Assembly: GCF_002943525.1 (NCBI RefSeq)
Contig: NZ_CP025394.1
Location: 8,757,001 to 8,821,000, forward strand
DNA from: Kitasatospora sp. MMS16-BH015
GTDB taxonomy: Bacteria > Actinomycetota > Actinomycetes > Streptomycetales > Streptomycetaceae
Length of the DNA stretch: 64,000 bases
Reading direction: 5' to 3'
The translations under genes and the position numbers were made by a program. The notes under the pieces are model-generated. The model was not told where the DNA came from. It saw only the letters and a program-made list of their open reading frames with translations, and did not search any database. Positions 51,818-60,099 of this stretch are shown one piece after another (within the stretch, counting starts at the first letter, position 1; every line of letters begins with the position of its first letter).

Positions 51818-52093
51818 TCACTGGGGCGCCCTCGCACCCCCGCCCGCCTTGGCGCCCTCGACCATGGCCTGGTGCACATTGCGCGCGGTGGCCTCGTCGG
51901 CCGCCCGGACCGGGCTGCCGGCCACGGTGAACCAGTCGATCGAGCCGGTGTACTGGATGGTCAGCCGGGCCTCACCGTCGATCCACATCGTGTGTAGGGT
52001 CAGGTCACCGGTGATCGCACCGATCTCCTCGGTGAGCACCCCGCCGTGCCCGGCGTGGATGGACTGCGTGGTCCAGGTCGCCCAGGTGTTCAC
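51818..52093 (-). CDS. Small conserved-looking protein, 91 aa
   Basis: The product starts VNTWATWTTQSIHAGHGGVLTE and is beta-rich (GDLTLHTMWIDGEARLTIQYTGSIDWF), with a helical C-terminus (EATARNVHQAMVEGAKAGGG). GTG 52093 has GGGGAGGC three bases upstream. No signal, Cys or membrane span. No function recognised. It lies 157 bp upstream of the CHAP-LysM gene on the same strand and diverges from the FHA-ABC gene across 214 bp. Confidence 0.6.
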   Translation of the reverse strand: MNTWATWTTQSIHAGHGGVLTEEIGAITGDLTLHTMWIDGEARLTIQYTGSIDWFTVAGSPVRAADEATARNVHQAMVEGAKAGGGARAPQ

Positions 52094-52294
52094 AACGCCT
52101 CCCCGGTCTGCGGCCGACGGCCATGATTGAACATGCGTCAACAGTTACCCGCCACCGTACCCCGCAGGCTTGGATGTCACCTGTACGAGGGCGCGGCGTG
52201 GCCGGGAGGTGACCCCCGGTGGCCGGTCCCAGGCGTCACGGGCGCCCCGGGGGTGGCCCGATCGGCGAGTCGGGCGCCCCGGGGGCCGGACGGC

Positions 52295-52300
52295 TAGCCT
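52295..52300 (+). promoter_or_regulatory. -10-like box implying leaderless start of the FHA-ABC gene
   Basis: TAGCCT lies seven bases before ATG 52308, and no ribosome-binding site is present. The spacing fits a leaderless mRNA. No clear -35 is visible. Confidence 0.3.
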
Positions 52301-52307
52301 GGACGGT

Positions 52308-54641
52308 ATGGGAGAGCGACCGCTCGCGCCCAGGGCGCCACAGCTCCTGCTGGAGACCGACGGCGACTCGCAGCTGATCAGCCCGAGTCGTGAGTACCAC
52401 ATCGGGCGCGACCCGACCGGCGAGATCGTGCTCACCGACCCGAGGGTCTCCTGGCACCACGCCCTGCTGCACGCCGACGACGGCCACTGGGCGCTGGACG
52501 ACACCGGATCGACCAACGGCACCTTCGCCGAGGGCCACCGGATCAGCCACCTGGACCTCACCCCCGGCAGCACCGTGCGCTTCGGCGGCCCCGACGGCCC
52601 GTACGCGACCCTCGGCGCGCTGCCCGAGCCGACCGCCGTGCGCCAGCAGCCCTCCGCGCTCACCTCGATCACCGGCTCCTACCGCCCGCCGACCAGCGTG
52701 CGGCCGCTGCCCGCGCGGGTGGTGCGGATCGGCCGGGCCGCCGACAACGACCTGGTGCTGGAGGACCTCTCGGTCTCCCGGCACCACGCCGAGCTGCGGG
52801 CCCGCCCGGACGGCCGGTACGAGATCGCCGACACCGGCAGCCACAACGGCACGTACCTGAACGGCCAGCCGGTGCTGGACGCGCTGGTCGGTCCGCAGGA
52901 CCTCATCGGCATCGGCCACTCGGTGTTCTGCCTGGTCGGCGACGAGCTGCAGGAGTTCACCGACAGCGGGGACGTGGACCTGGACGTGGAGGGCCTGGTG
53001 GTGAAGGCCGACGGCGGGCGGGTGCTGCTCGACCACGTCACCTTCCCGGTCGGGCAGAAGTGCCTGCTGGCCGTGGCCGGGCCGAGCGGGGCCGGCAAGT
53101 CCACCCTGCTCAACGCGCTCACCGGCCTGCGGCCCGCCGACGAGGGCAGCGTCCACTACGACGGCCGCGACCTCTACCGCGACTACGCCGAGCTGCGCCG
53201 CCGGATCGGCCTGGTGCCGCAGGACGACATCCTGCACACCCAGCTCACCGTGCGCCGGGCGCTGGGCTACGCCGCCGAACTGCGCTTCCCCGGCGACACC
53301 GCCCCGGCCGAACGGGCCGCCCGGGTGGCCGAGGTGATCACCGAACTCGGCCTGGACCAGCGGGCCGACCAGACCATCGCCAGCCTCTCCGGCGGCCAGC
53401 GCAAGCGGGTCAGCGTGGCCCTGGAGCTGCTCACCAAGCCCTCACTGCTCTTCCTCGACGAGCCCACCTCCGGGCTCGACCCGGGGATGGACCGCTCGGT
53501 GATGCAGATGCTGCGCAGCCTGGCCGACGACGGCCGCACCGTCATCGTGGTCACCCACAGCGTGCTCAGCCTCGACCTCTGCGACCGGCTGCTGCTGCTC
53601 GCCCCCGGCGGGAAGACCGCCTTCTACGGCCCGCCCGGCGAGACCCTGCCGTTCACCGGCCACCAGCAGTGGCCGGAGGCCTTCGAATCCTTCGAGCACG
53701 ACACCGCCCGCGACTGGGCCGGCGACTTCCGCCGCTCGCCCGAGTACCGCCGCTACATCGCCGACCGGATCGACCGCCCGCGCCGCACCCCCGCCGAGGC
53801 CCCCGCCCCGGTGGAGCCGCCGCCACCTCAGGGCTGGTTCGCCCAACTCCGCACGCTGGTACGGCGGTACGCCACCGCGCTGGCCGCCGACAAGGTCTTC
53901 CTGGCCGTGATGATCGCGCTGCCCTTCGTGATGGGCGCGATGGCGCACGCGCTGGCCGGCAGCAAGCTGGACCAGAACAGCGCGCTCAACGCCCTGCTCA
54001 TCCTCTGCGTCGGCGGGGTGCTCACCGGCGCGGCGAACGGGGTGCGCGAGCTGGTCAAGGAGCGGGTGATCTACCAGCGCGAACGGGCCGTCGGGCTCTC
54101 CCGCTCGGCCTACCTCGGATCGAAGATCGTGGTGCTCGGCACCGTCACGGTGGTGCAGGCCGTGGTGCTCACCATGGTCGGGCTGGCGGGGGTGCGCCTG
54201 AAGCCGCAGGGCGGCTCCGGCGTCTTCCTGCCACCGCTGTTCGAGCTGACGCTGGCCGTGGCGCTGCTCTCGCTCACCGCGCTGATGCTCGGCCTGGTGG
54301 TCTCCGCGCTGGTCAAGAAGGAAGAGGTGACGATGCCGCTGCTGGTGCTGCTGGCCATCGTCCAGGTGGTCTTCTGCGGCGCTCTGCTCCAACTGAACGG
54401 CGTGCCGGTGCTCGACCAGTTCTCCTGGCTGATCCCCTCCCGGTGGGCGCTCGGCGCGATGGCCGCCACCCTCGACCTGCACGCCATCGTGCCCGGCAAG
54501 CTCACCGCCGACCCGCTGTTCGCGCACCGCGCCTCCACCTGGCTGCTCGACATGGGGATGCTGGTGGTGCTCTCGGTGGTCTTCGGCCTGATCGTGCTGC
54601 GGCTGCTGCGCCGGCACGAACCCGCCGTCATGCGGCGGTGA
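52308..54641 (+). CDS. ABC transporter half with two FHA domains (ABCG-like)
   Basis: This 777-residue protein joins four parts. FHA domain 1 (residues about 30-95) has IGRDPTGEI, WHHALLHAD and STNGTF. FHA domain 2 (about 140-205) has IGRAADNDLVL, SRHHAEL and SHNGTYLNG. The ABC ATPase (about 225-440) has Walker A GPSGAGKST near 257, LSGGQRKRVS and LLFLDEPTSGLDP. The ABC2-type membrane domain (about 540-770) has six helices. Both FHA domains keep the GR, SxxH and NG phosphothreonine-binding residues. A Ser/Thr kinase is encoded two genes on, which suggests control by phosphorylation. Substrate unknown. Confidence 0.92.
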   Translation: MGERPLAPRAPQLLLETDGDSQLISPSREYHIGRDPTGEIVLTDPRVSWHHALLHADDGHWALDDTGSTNGTFAEGHRISHLDLTPGSTVRFGGPDGPYATLGALPEPTAVRQQPSALTSITGSYRPPTSVRPLPARVVRIGRAADNDLVLEDLSVSRHHAELRARPDGRYEIADTGSHNGTYLNGQPVLDALVGPQDLIGIGHSVFCLVGDELQEFTDSGDVDLDVEGLVVKADGGRVLLDHVTFPVGQKCLLAVAGPSGAGKSTLLNALTGLRPADEGSVHYDGRDLYRDYAELRRRIGLVPQDDILHTQLTVRRALGYAAELRFPGDTAPAERAARVAEVITELGLDQRADQTIASLSGGQRKRVSVALELLTKPSLLFLDEPTSGLDPGMDRSVMQMLRSLADDGRTVIVVTHSVLSLDLCDRLLLLAPGGKTAFYGPPGETLPFTGHQQWPEAFESFEHDTARDWAGDFRRSPEYRRYIADRIDRPRRTPAEAPAPVEPPPPQGWFAQLRTLVRRYATALAADKVFLAVMIALPFVMGAMAHALAGSKLDQNSALNALLILCVGGVLTGAANGVRELVKERVIYQRERAVGLSRSAYLGSKIVVLGTVTVVQAVVLTMVGLAGVRLKPQGGSGVFLPPLFELTLAVALLSLTALMLGLVVSALVKKEEVTMPLLVLLAIVQVVFCGALLQLNGVPVLDQFSWLIPSRWALGAMAATLDLHAIVPGKLTADPLFAHRASTWLLDMGMLVVLSVVFGLIVLRLLRRHEPAVMRR

Positions 54642-54645
54642 GCCG

Positions 54646-55161
54646 GTGCACCCCGCCGAGTTCCAGCCCACCCACGTCGCCCCGCCCGACGGCCTCCCCA
54701 CCTGGGCCGACCCCGGCGGCCTGCCCACCGCCCGGCTCGACCCGCTGCTGCCGCTGCGCCTCACCGAGACGGCCGGCGACTGGGCCCGGATCGTCTGCTC
54801 CAACGGCTGGACGGCCTGGGTGGACGGCCGGCTCCTGGTCGCCCTCCCGCAGCGCCCGCGCGGCACCGCCCAACCCCTCGGCACCCGCACCGACCCCCGC
54901 CCGCTGCTCGCCACCCTCCAGGAGGCCCTGACCACCTACCGCGCCCTGCTCGAAGAACTGGCCGAGGGCACCCTCGACCTCACCGGCTTCCGGGAGCGGG
55001 CCGGCGGGCTGCGGCTGGGCGTGGTGCTCGACGGCCCGTCCGCCTGGCTGCTCGACCTCGAACACGGCCGCTGGTACTACTCCGACGGCGCCCGGCTCAG
55101 CCCGTACGCGACGGTGGACCCGGGCGATTCCGACACCCCTGACGGGACCAGGGTCGGATGA
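54646..55161 (+). CDS. Small SH3-like protein between transporter and kinase
   Basis: This 171-residue soluble protein has an N-terminal part like a bacterial SH3 fold (LDPLLPLRLTETAGDWARIVCSNGWTAWVDGRLL). A helical hairpin follows (LLATLQEALTTYRALLEELAEGTLDLTGF), then a C-terminal strand region with LDLEHGRWYYSDG. GTG 54646 is four bases after the transporter stop, and its own end overlaps the kinase start (ATGA). It is probably an adaptor of this signalling unit. Confidence 0.7.
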   Translation: MHPAEFQPTHVAPPDGLPTWADPGGLPTARLDPLLPLRLTETAGDWARIVCSNGWTAWVDGRLLVALPQRPRGTAQPLGTRTDPRPLLATLQEALTTYRALLEELAEGTLDLTGFRERAGGLRLGVVLDGPSAWLLDLEHGRWYYSDGARLSPYATVDPGDSDTPDGTRVG

Positions 55162-56150
55162 CGATCGCACCGGCCGACCTGAGCGGCCAGCAGCTCGCCT
55201 CCTACCGGCTGGGCCGGGTGCTCGGCCGGGGCGGGATGGCCGTGGTGTACGAGGCGGAGGACCTGCGACTCGGCCGGACGGTGGCCGTCAAGCTGCTCGC
55301 CCCCGAACTGGCCCGCAACGACGTCTTCCGCCGCCGGTTCGCTGGCGAGTCGCGGATCGCCGCCGCGATCGACCACCCGCACATCGTGCCGGTGTACGAG
55401 GCGGGGGAGGCGGAGGGGGTGCTCTACATCGCGATGCGGTACGTGCGCGGGCGCGACCTGCGGGCACTGATCGACACCCAGGGCGTGCTCTCGCTGACCC
55501 AGACCACCCGGATCACCGGCCAGTTGGCCTCCGCGCTGGACGCGGCGCACGCGCACGGCCTGGTGCACCGGGACGTGAAGCCGGGCAACGTGCTGGTCGC
55601 CGAGGGCACCGACTCCGACCACCCCGAGCACGTCTACCTCACCGACTTCGGTCTGACCAAGAAGTCCCTCTCGCTGACCGGCCTCACCACCGTCGGCCAG
55701 TTCGTCGGCACGGTCGACTACGTGGCCCCCGAGCAGATCTCCGGGCGGCCGGTGGACGGGCGGTGCGACGTGTACAGCCTGGCCTGCGTGGCCTACGAGG
55801 AGCTGACCGGCGGCCCGCCCTTCCGCCGCGACGACGACCTGGCGCTGCTCTGGGCCCACCTGCACGAGACCGCCCCACCCATCAGCTCGCAGCGGGCCGA
55901 CCTGCCCTCCAGCCTGGACGCCGTCTTCGCCCGCGCCCTCTCGAAGGAGCCCGACGGCCGCTACGCCAGCTGCCTCGCCTTCGTAGCGGCCCTGCGCGTC
56001 GCCGCTCTCGGCGAGGCGATGCCCACCCCGACGCAGAAGGTCCCCCTCCTCCCCACCCGGACCCGCCCGGCCGTCCCACCCCCGATGCCGCCCGCCTGGG
56101 CCCTCCCGGTCTTCGGCATCGCACCGGACCGGCCGGAGCCGGAGGGGTGA
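55158..56150 (+). CDS. Serine/threonine protein kinase, soluble
   Basis: This 330-residue Hanks-type kinase has residues 15-275 as the catalytic domain: glycine loop LGRGGMAVVYEA, VAVKLL lysine, HRDVKPGNVL catalytic loop, DFGLTKKSLSLTGLTTVGQFVGTVDYVAPEQ activation segment with several Thr, and the DVYSLACVAYEELTG helix. A short Pro-rich tail follows. No transmembrane helix or PASTA domain is present, unlike PknB. ATG 55158 overlaps the previous gene by four bases. Its likely substrate is the FHA-ABC transporter or a Thr-phosphorylated partner recognised by it. Confidence 0.93.
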   Translation: MTIAPADLSGQQLASYRLGRVLGRGGMAVVYEAEDLRLGRTVAVKLLAPELARNDVFRRRFAGESRIAAAIDHPHIVPVYEAGEAEGVLYIAMRYVRGRDLRALIDTQGVLSLTQTTRITGQLASALDAAHAHGLVHRDVKPGNVLVAEGTDSDHPEHVYLTDFGLTKKSLSLTGLTTVGQFVGTVDYVAPEQISGRPVDGRCDVYSLACVAYEELTGGPPFRRDDDLALLWAHLHETAPPISSQRADLPSSLDAVFARALSKEPDGRYASCLAFVAALRVAALGEAMPTPTQKVPLLPTRTRPAVPPPMPPAWALPVFGIAPDRPEPEG

Positions 56151-56205
56151 ACGGGCGCCGGCGCGGTGGCCCTGTTCGTACCGGACCTCCCGCCGCGAGC
56201 CGTCC

Positions 56206-56427
56206 ATGATCGACGGATCAGCACTGACCGAGGGCGACTGGGTGGTGGATCAGGAGATCGCGCACGGCATCCGACCGGAACCGCTCCGGGGCCTGGTCGC
56301 CCACCGGGTCCGGGACGGCCTGATCGACCGGGTGGACTTCCTCGGCCGAGGGCTGCGGTCAGTGGGCTTCGGCGTGTGCCCCCGCGTTGAGCAGTTCCAT
56401 GGGGTCAGCGTTCGCTGGTGCCCGTGA
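56206..56427 (+). pseudogene. SnoaL/NTF2-like C-terminal remnant
   Basis: A 73-codon frame contains GDWVVDQEIAHGI and RGLVAHRVRDGLIDRVDFLGR, the last two strands of a SnoaL-like (nuclear transport factor 2) domain, but not the first two-thirds. The end VRWCP runs into the convergent PEBP gene. Just before it another frame reads VALFVPDLPPRAVHD, perhaps earlier SnoaL sequence. It is best read as a decayed gene in the 254-bp gap after the kinase. Confidence 0.45.
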
Positions 56428-56992
56428 TGCGGCCGCGGGCGAGGATCGGGGTGGTGAGGTTTTCGAGGAGGCGGCGGGGGCGGGTCTTGAGGAGGGTCTC
56501 GCGGTCGGGGGTGGTGAGGAGGGGGGTGGCCAGGGCGTAGAGGGCGAAGACGTAGCGGTGGGGGCCGTGGCCCTTGAGGGGTTCGGGGCCGTAGTAGCCG
56601 CGGCTGACGACGGAGCGGAGCAGGGTCACGCCCGGGGCGGGGGTGTTCTTGTTGAGGGCGCCCGGGAGGAGTTCCTGCGGGCTGGGCAGGTGGGCCTCGT
56701 GGACCAGGGCCAGGCAGTGGACGGCCGGGGTGGAGCCGAGGGGCACGTCGATGTCCTCGATCAGCAGGAGGAGCTCGGCCGTGCCGGCGGGCGGGGTGCT
56801 CCAGCCGAGGTGGGGGGAGAGGTTGCGGCCGCCGACGCGGGTGCCGGTGAAGCGGGGGTCGAGCGGGCCGTGGTCGGTGAAGTCCCGGCTGGTGACCGTG
56901 AGGGTCTCCGGACCGGCGAGGTTGGGCTGCTGCCAGGCGTGGGTCTGCTCGTCGGGGCGGCGGTTGCGCAGGAGGGTGCCGAGCACGGCCAT
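56405..56992 (-). CDS. YbhB/YbcL-type PEBP family protein
   Basis: This 195-residue phosphatidylethanolamine-binding-like protein shows LTVTSRDFTDHGPLDPRFTG, then NLSPHLGWSTPPAGTAELLLLIEDIDVP (the usual family text is SPALxWSGVPxGTxSLAL) and HRYVFALYALATPLL near the end, which matches YbhB/YbcL. It should have the anion-binding pocket with the DxDxP-like loop EDIDVP. ATG 56992 lacks a clear ribosome-binding site. Cytosolic; role unknown in bacteria. Confidence 0.85.
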   Translation of the reverse strand: MAVLGTLLRNRRPDEQTHAWQQPNLAGPETLTVTSRDFTDHGPLDPRFTGTRVGGRNLSPHLGWSTPPAGTAELLLLIEDIDVPLGSTPAVHCLALVHEAHLPSPQELLPGALNKNTPAPGVTLLRSVVSRGYYGPEPLKGHGPHRYVFALYALATPLLTTPDRETLLKTRPRRLLENLTTPILARGRITGTSER

Positions 56993-57114
56993 GGGGAGTT
57001 CGCTTTCGGTCCGGGCGGCCGGGGGAGAACCGGTCAGGGAGTTCGGTGGGTGCGGCGGTCGAGGAAGCAATTATCGGCGACGCGGCTGTGCCAGGGGTGG
57101 CGCGGGGCGCCCGG

Positions 57115-57536
57115 TCAGGCCGGGGGGCCGGGCCGAGGTAGGTGCCGCCCGAGGCGTCGATGGCCTGGCCGGTTATCCAGCGGCCCTGCGGGGAGGCGAG
57201 GAAGGCGACGATGTCCGCCACGTCCTCCGGCTCGCCGATCCGGCCCAGGGCGGTGATGGCCGCCAGGCCGGCCAGGGCGGCCGGGGCGCTGGTCCAGGCG
57301 ACGGTGAGGTCGGTGCGGATCACGCCCGGGTTGACGGTGTTGACGGTGATGCCGCGGCGGCCGAGTTCGTTGGCGAGCGGTACGGCGAGGCCGGCCAGGG
57401 CGGTCTTGCTGAGGGTGTAGGCGAGCTGGAGGGGGGAGCTGATCCGGGTGGCGGCGGAGGCGAGGTTGACGATCCGGCCGCCGTCGCGCAGGAGCGGCAG
57501 GGCTCGCTGGATCACGAAAGGCGTACCGCGTGCCAC
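57115..57536 (-). pseudogene. Short-chain dehydrogenase remnant, 5' truncated and frameshifted
   Basis: The frame starts TPFVIQRALPLLRDGGRIVNLAS and continues with YTLSK, GITVNTVNPGVIRTDL and ITGQAIDASGGTYLGPA, which is the C-terminal 60 per cent of an SDR with its Tyr and Lys. The NAD-binding N-terminus is missing and the sequence upstream is unrelated. At the other end the frame runs on without a stop, but adding one C to the six-C run after TYLGPA gives PPA and TGA at 57115-57117. It is a pseudogene or the run is an assembly error. Confidence 0.75.
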
Positions 57537-57649
57537 CTTGCGACCGGCGCCCGCGCCCGCACGCGCTTCGAGACTCCGGAGGAGGCCGTGGCCTTCGTGG
57601 TGGCTGCGCTGTCGGAGGGGGGCGGGCCGGCGCGGTGAGGGGTGGTCGG

Positions 57650-58135
57650 TCAGTGGTCGAGGCCGAGGCCGAGGACGGTGGCCCAGTGGTCCGTGACCAG
57701 GAGGAGGTGCTGGGACCAGAGGGGGTGCAGGTAGGGGCCGCTGATCTCGGCGCAGGTGCGGACCGGGCCGAGGTGGGACTCGACGAGGTCGGCGAGGGCG
57801 TCGGCGAGTTCGGCGGTGCGGCGGAGTTCGGCGGGGGTGCGGAGGGTGGGGTCGGCGTACCGGCGGGAGGGCTGGAGGATGCCGGTGGTCACCTGTTGGC
57901 GGAGGAGGTCGCGCCAGGTGCTCGGGGAGTCGAACGGGGTGATGGGGGTGCCCACTTGGTGGCCGAAGGGGCCCGCGTCGTAGACGGCCTGGGCGAGGGC
58001 GGGCAAGGGGGGCCGGTCGGCGGCGGGGACCACGTGGAAGAGGCCGATGGTGGTCACGTGGTTGCAGTCGTCGAGGAGTTCTTCGAGCGGTTCGGCGGCG
58101 GCTTCGACCGCTTGGGGTGCGTCGAGCGGGTTCAC
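57650..58135 (-). CDS. Unknown protein coupled to a TetR regulator
   Basis: This 161-residue helical protein (VEAAAEPLEELLDDCNHVTTIGLFHVV, ELRRTAELADALADLVESHLGPVRTCAEI, LHPLWSQHLLLVTDHWATVLG) has no signal or membrane helix. GTG 58135 overlaps the TetR stop in GTGA, so it is translated with the regulator. His, Cys and Asp in the helices leave room for ligand or metal binding. No family recognised. Confidence 0.65.
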   Translation of the reverse strand: MNPLDAPQAVEAAAEPLEELLDDCNHVTTIGLFHVVPAADRPPLPALAQAVYDAGPFGHQVGTPITPFDSPSTWRDLLRQQVTTGILQPSRRYADPTLRTPAELRRTAELADALADLVESHLGPVRTCAEISGPYLHPLWSQHLLLVTDHWATVLGLGLDH

Positions 58136-58725
58136 GGGGTCTCGGCCGCCTCGGCGGTCGTCCAGCCCTGGTCGAGGAGGGTGAAGATGCGGGCGAGGGC
58201 GGCGTCGGGGTCGGCGGAGGTGCGGGCGAGGGTAGGCGTCGAGAGCGCGAAGTGGGCCAGGGCCAGGCAGGCGGGGTCGTCGGTGGGGAGGCCGGCGTCC
58301 TCGGCGATGGTGGTGGCGAGGGCCTGTTCGTGGCGGAGCCACATCCGGCGGGCGTAGTCGCGCAGGGGCGGGGTGGTGTCGACCAGGCGGAGGAAGTCCG
58401 GGAAGCCCGGGTCGGTGTGGACCCGGCGGGAGTGCTCGCCGCGGAAGAGGCGGTGGAGCGCCTGCGGCACGGACTCGCCGTCGGGGCGGTGGCGGACGGC
58501 CGCGGTGAGGGCGGTCTCGCGGTCGAGGTCCTGGTCGAAGACCAAGGCCTCCTTGCCGTCGGGGAAGTGCTTGAAGAGCGTCGTCACGGAGACGTCGGCC
58601 GCGTCGGCGATCTCGCGGACGCCGACCTCCTCGTAGCCGCGCTCGGTGAAGAGGCGCAGGGCCGCGTCGGCGAGGGCCTGGCGGGTGGCTGCCTTCTTGC
58701 GCTCGCGGCGCCCCATCTCGGTCAC
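58132..58725 (-). CDS. TetR-family regulator
   Basis: This 197-residue regulator has the TetR helix-turn-helix in residues 10-55 (RQALADAALRLFTERGYEEVGVREIADAADVSVTTLFKHFPDGKEAL), followed by a helical ligand domain (ALHRLFRGEHSRR, MWLRHEQALATTIAE). GTG 58725 is taken as start; ATG 58716 is the alternative. It diverges from a TetX-like monooxygenase over a 128-bp AT-rich region with a 16-bp imperfect dyad, so it probably represses that gene and itself. Confidence 0.9.
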   Translation of the reverse strand: MTEMGRRERKKAATRQALADAALRLFTERGYEEVGVREIADAADVSVTTLFKHFPDGKEALVFDQDLDRETALTAAVRHRPDGESVPQALHRLFRGEHSRRVHTDPGFPDFLRLVDTTPPLRDYARRMWLRHEQALATTIAEDAGLPTDDPACLALAHFALSTPTLARTSADPDAALARIFTLLDQGWTTAEAAETP

Positions 58726-58760
58726 TCGGTCACTCTATCGCGTAGCTGTATCGAGTAGAA

Positions 58761-58796
58761 AAGTGTATCCGTTGCATTTTTGTAGCGGTTGTACTT
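58761..58796. promoter_or_regulatory. Candidate TetR operator
   Basis: AAGTGTATCCGTTGCA (58761-58776) and TGTAGCGGTTGTACTT (58781-58796) match as inverse complements at 11 of 16 positions around TTTT. The region 58730-58800 is the most AT-rich in this part and probably holds both divergent promoters (TTGCAT at 58772 is a possible -35). Confidence 0.5.
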
Positions 58797-58853
58797 ATGG
58801 TGAGGGGGTCGCGATCCACGCGGCGGAGTGAGGGAGTGGAAGGGAAGGCCGGA

Positions 58854-60092
58854 ATGGCTGAGCAGAGCAGGCTGCGGATCTGCATCGTGGGTGCCGGCCC
58901 GGGTGGGCTGATGTGCGCCCGGGTCCTGCAGGGGTACGGGATCGAGGTCGAGGTGTACGACGCCGACGCGGGGGTGGATGCGCGGGACGCGGGCGGCACG
59001 CTCGACCTGCACGCCGACTCCGGGCAGCTCGCCCTCGCGGACGCCGGGCTGCTGGACGCGTTCCTGGCGGTGGCGCGGCCGGAGGGGCAGGCGAAGACCC
59101 GGCGCGACCACCTGGGTGCGGTGCTGGCCGAGTACGTGCCGGCCGCCGGGGACGAGGCGGCGCCCGAGATCGACCGGGGGCGGCTGCGGCGGCTGCTGTT
59201 CGAGCACCTGCGGCCCGGCACCGTCCGCTGGGGAAGCCGGCTGGTCGGGGTGGTGCCGCTCGGTGGGGGCGGGCACCGGCTGGAGTTCGCGGACGGGGAG
59301 ACGGTGGAGGCCGATCTGGTGATCGGGGCGGACGGGGCCTGGTCGAAGGTGCGGCCGCTGGTCAGTGCGGCCGCGCTGGAGCACCTGGGGGTCTGCTTCC
59401 TGGACGCCCGGTACGAGGAGGTGGACACCCGGCACCCCGAGCTCGCCGCGATGGTGGGCGCAGGGCACCTGTTCGCCAACGACGGCGACGGCCGGGCGGT
59501 CATCCTCCAGCGCAACGCGGACGGGGTGGTCCGGGGCTACCTCGCCTTCCGCGCCGAGCCGGACTGGCAGCTCGGGGCGGGGGTGGACCTGGCGGACCGG
59601 GAGAGCGTCCGGGCCTTCCTGGCAAGGGAGTTCGGTCACTGGTCGGCGGCGCTGCGGGAGGCGGCGCTGCGCAACGACGGCGCGTACGTGCCGAGGTCCT
59701 TCCAGGCGCTGCCGGCGCCGCTCACCTGGGCGCACGTGCCCGGGGTCACCCTGATCGGCGATGCGGCCCACCTGATGGCGCCGTTCGGCGGGCACGGTGC
59801 CAACCTCGCGCTGCTGGACGGCGCCGAGCTCGCGCACGCCGTCGCCCGGGCGGCGGGCCCCGGTGCGGCGGGTGGGCTGGCTGAGGAGGTGGCCAGGTAC
59901 GAGCGCGAAATGTTCGCCCGGTCAGGGGAGTTGGCGGTGCGGTCGAACGAGGCGCTGGTGCGGTTCTTCGCGACCTCCGACGCCCCTGACCTGCCGCCGG
60001 ACCACGAGCAGGAGCACCGGGAGTACCTGGCCCGGGCGGAGGCGTACTTGCGTGATCGGGAGCTGAAGGGAAGCCAGATAGTGAGGAGTTGA
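58854..60092 (+). CDS. FAD-dependent monooxygenase, TetX-like
   Basis: This 412-residue group A flavoprotein monooxygenase shows the FAD site ICIVGAGPGGLMCARVLQ at the N-terminus, the GADGAWSKVRP (DG) motif, and LIGDAAHLMAPFGGHGANLALLDG, the GD motif. The last resembles TetX, where the sequence is also GDAAHLMPPFAGQGVN-like. TetX-type enzymes hydroxylate tetracyclines; close relatives act on other phenolic or macrocyclic compounds. ATG 58854 follows GGAAGG. The divergent TetR makes an inducible resistance or modification module plausible; specificity is unproven. Confidence 0.88.
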   Translation: MAEQSRLRICIVGAGPGGLMCARVLQGYGIEVEVYDADAGVDARDAGGTLDLHADSGQLALADAGLLDAFLAVARPEGQAKTRRDHLGAVLAEYVPAAGDEAAPEIDRGRLRRLLFEHLRPGTVRWGSRLVGVVPLGGGGHRLEFADGETVEADLVIGADGAWSKVRPLVSAAALEHLGVCFLDARYEEVDTRHPELAAMVGAGHLFANDGDGRAVILQRNADGVVRGYLAFRAEPDWQLGAGVDLADRESVRAFLAREFGHWSAALREAALRNDGAYVPRSFQALPAPLTWAHVPGVTLIGDAAHLMAPFGGHGANLALLDGAELAHAVARAAGPGAAGGLAEEVARYEREMFARSGELAVRSNEALVRFFATSDAPDLPPDHEQEHREYLARAEAYLRDRELKGSQIVRS

Positions 60093-60099
60093 CGATCAG

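Noticed and set aside
57540..57638. A plus-strand C-terminal sequence (FETPEEAVAFVVAALSEGGG)
   Set aside because: It looks like the end of some gene, but only about 30 residues remain, without a start or family, so I mention it only at the SDR junction.
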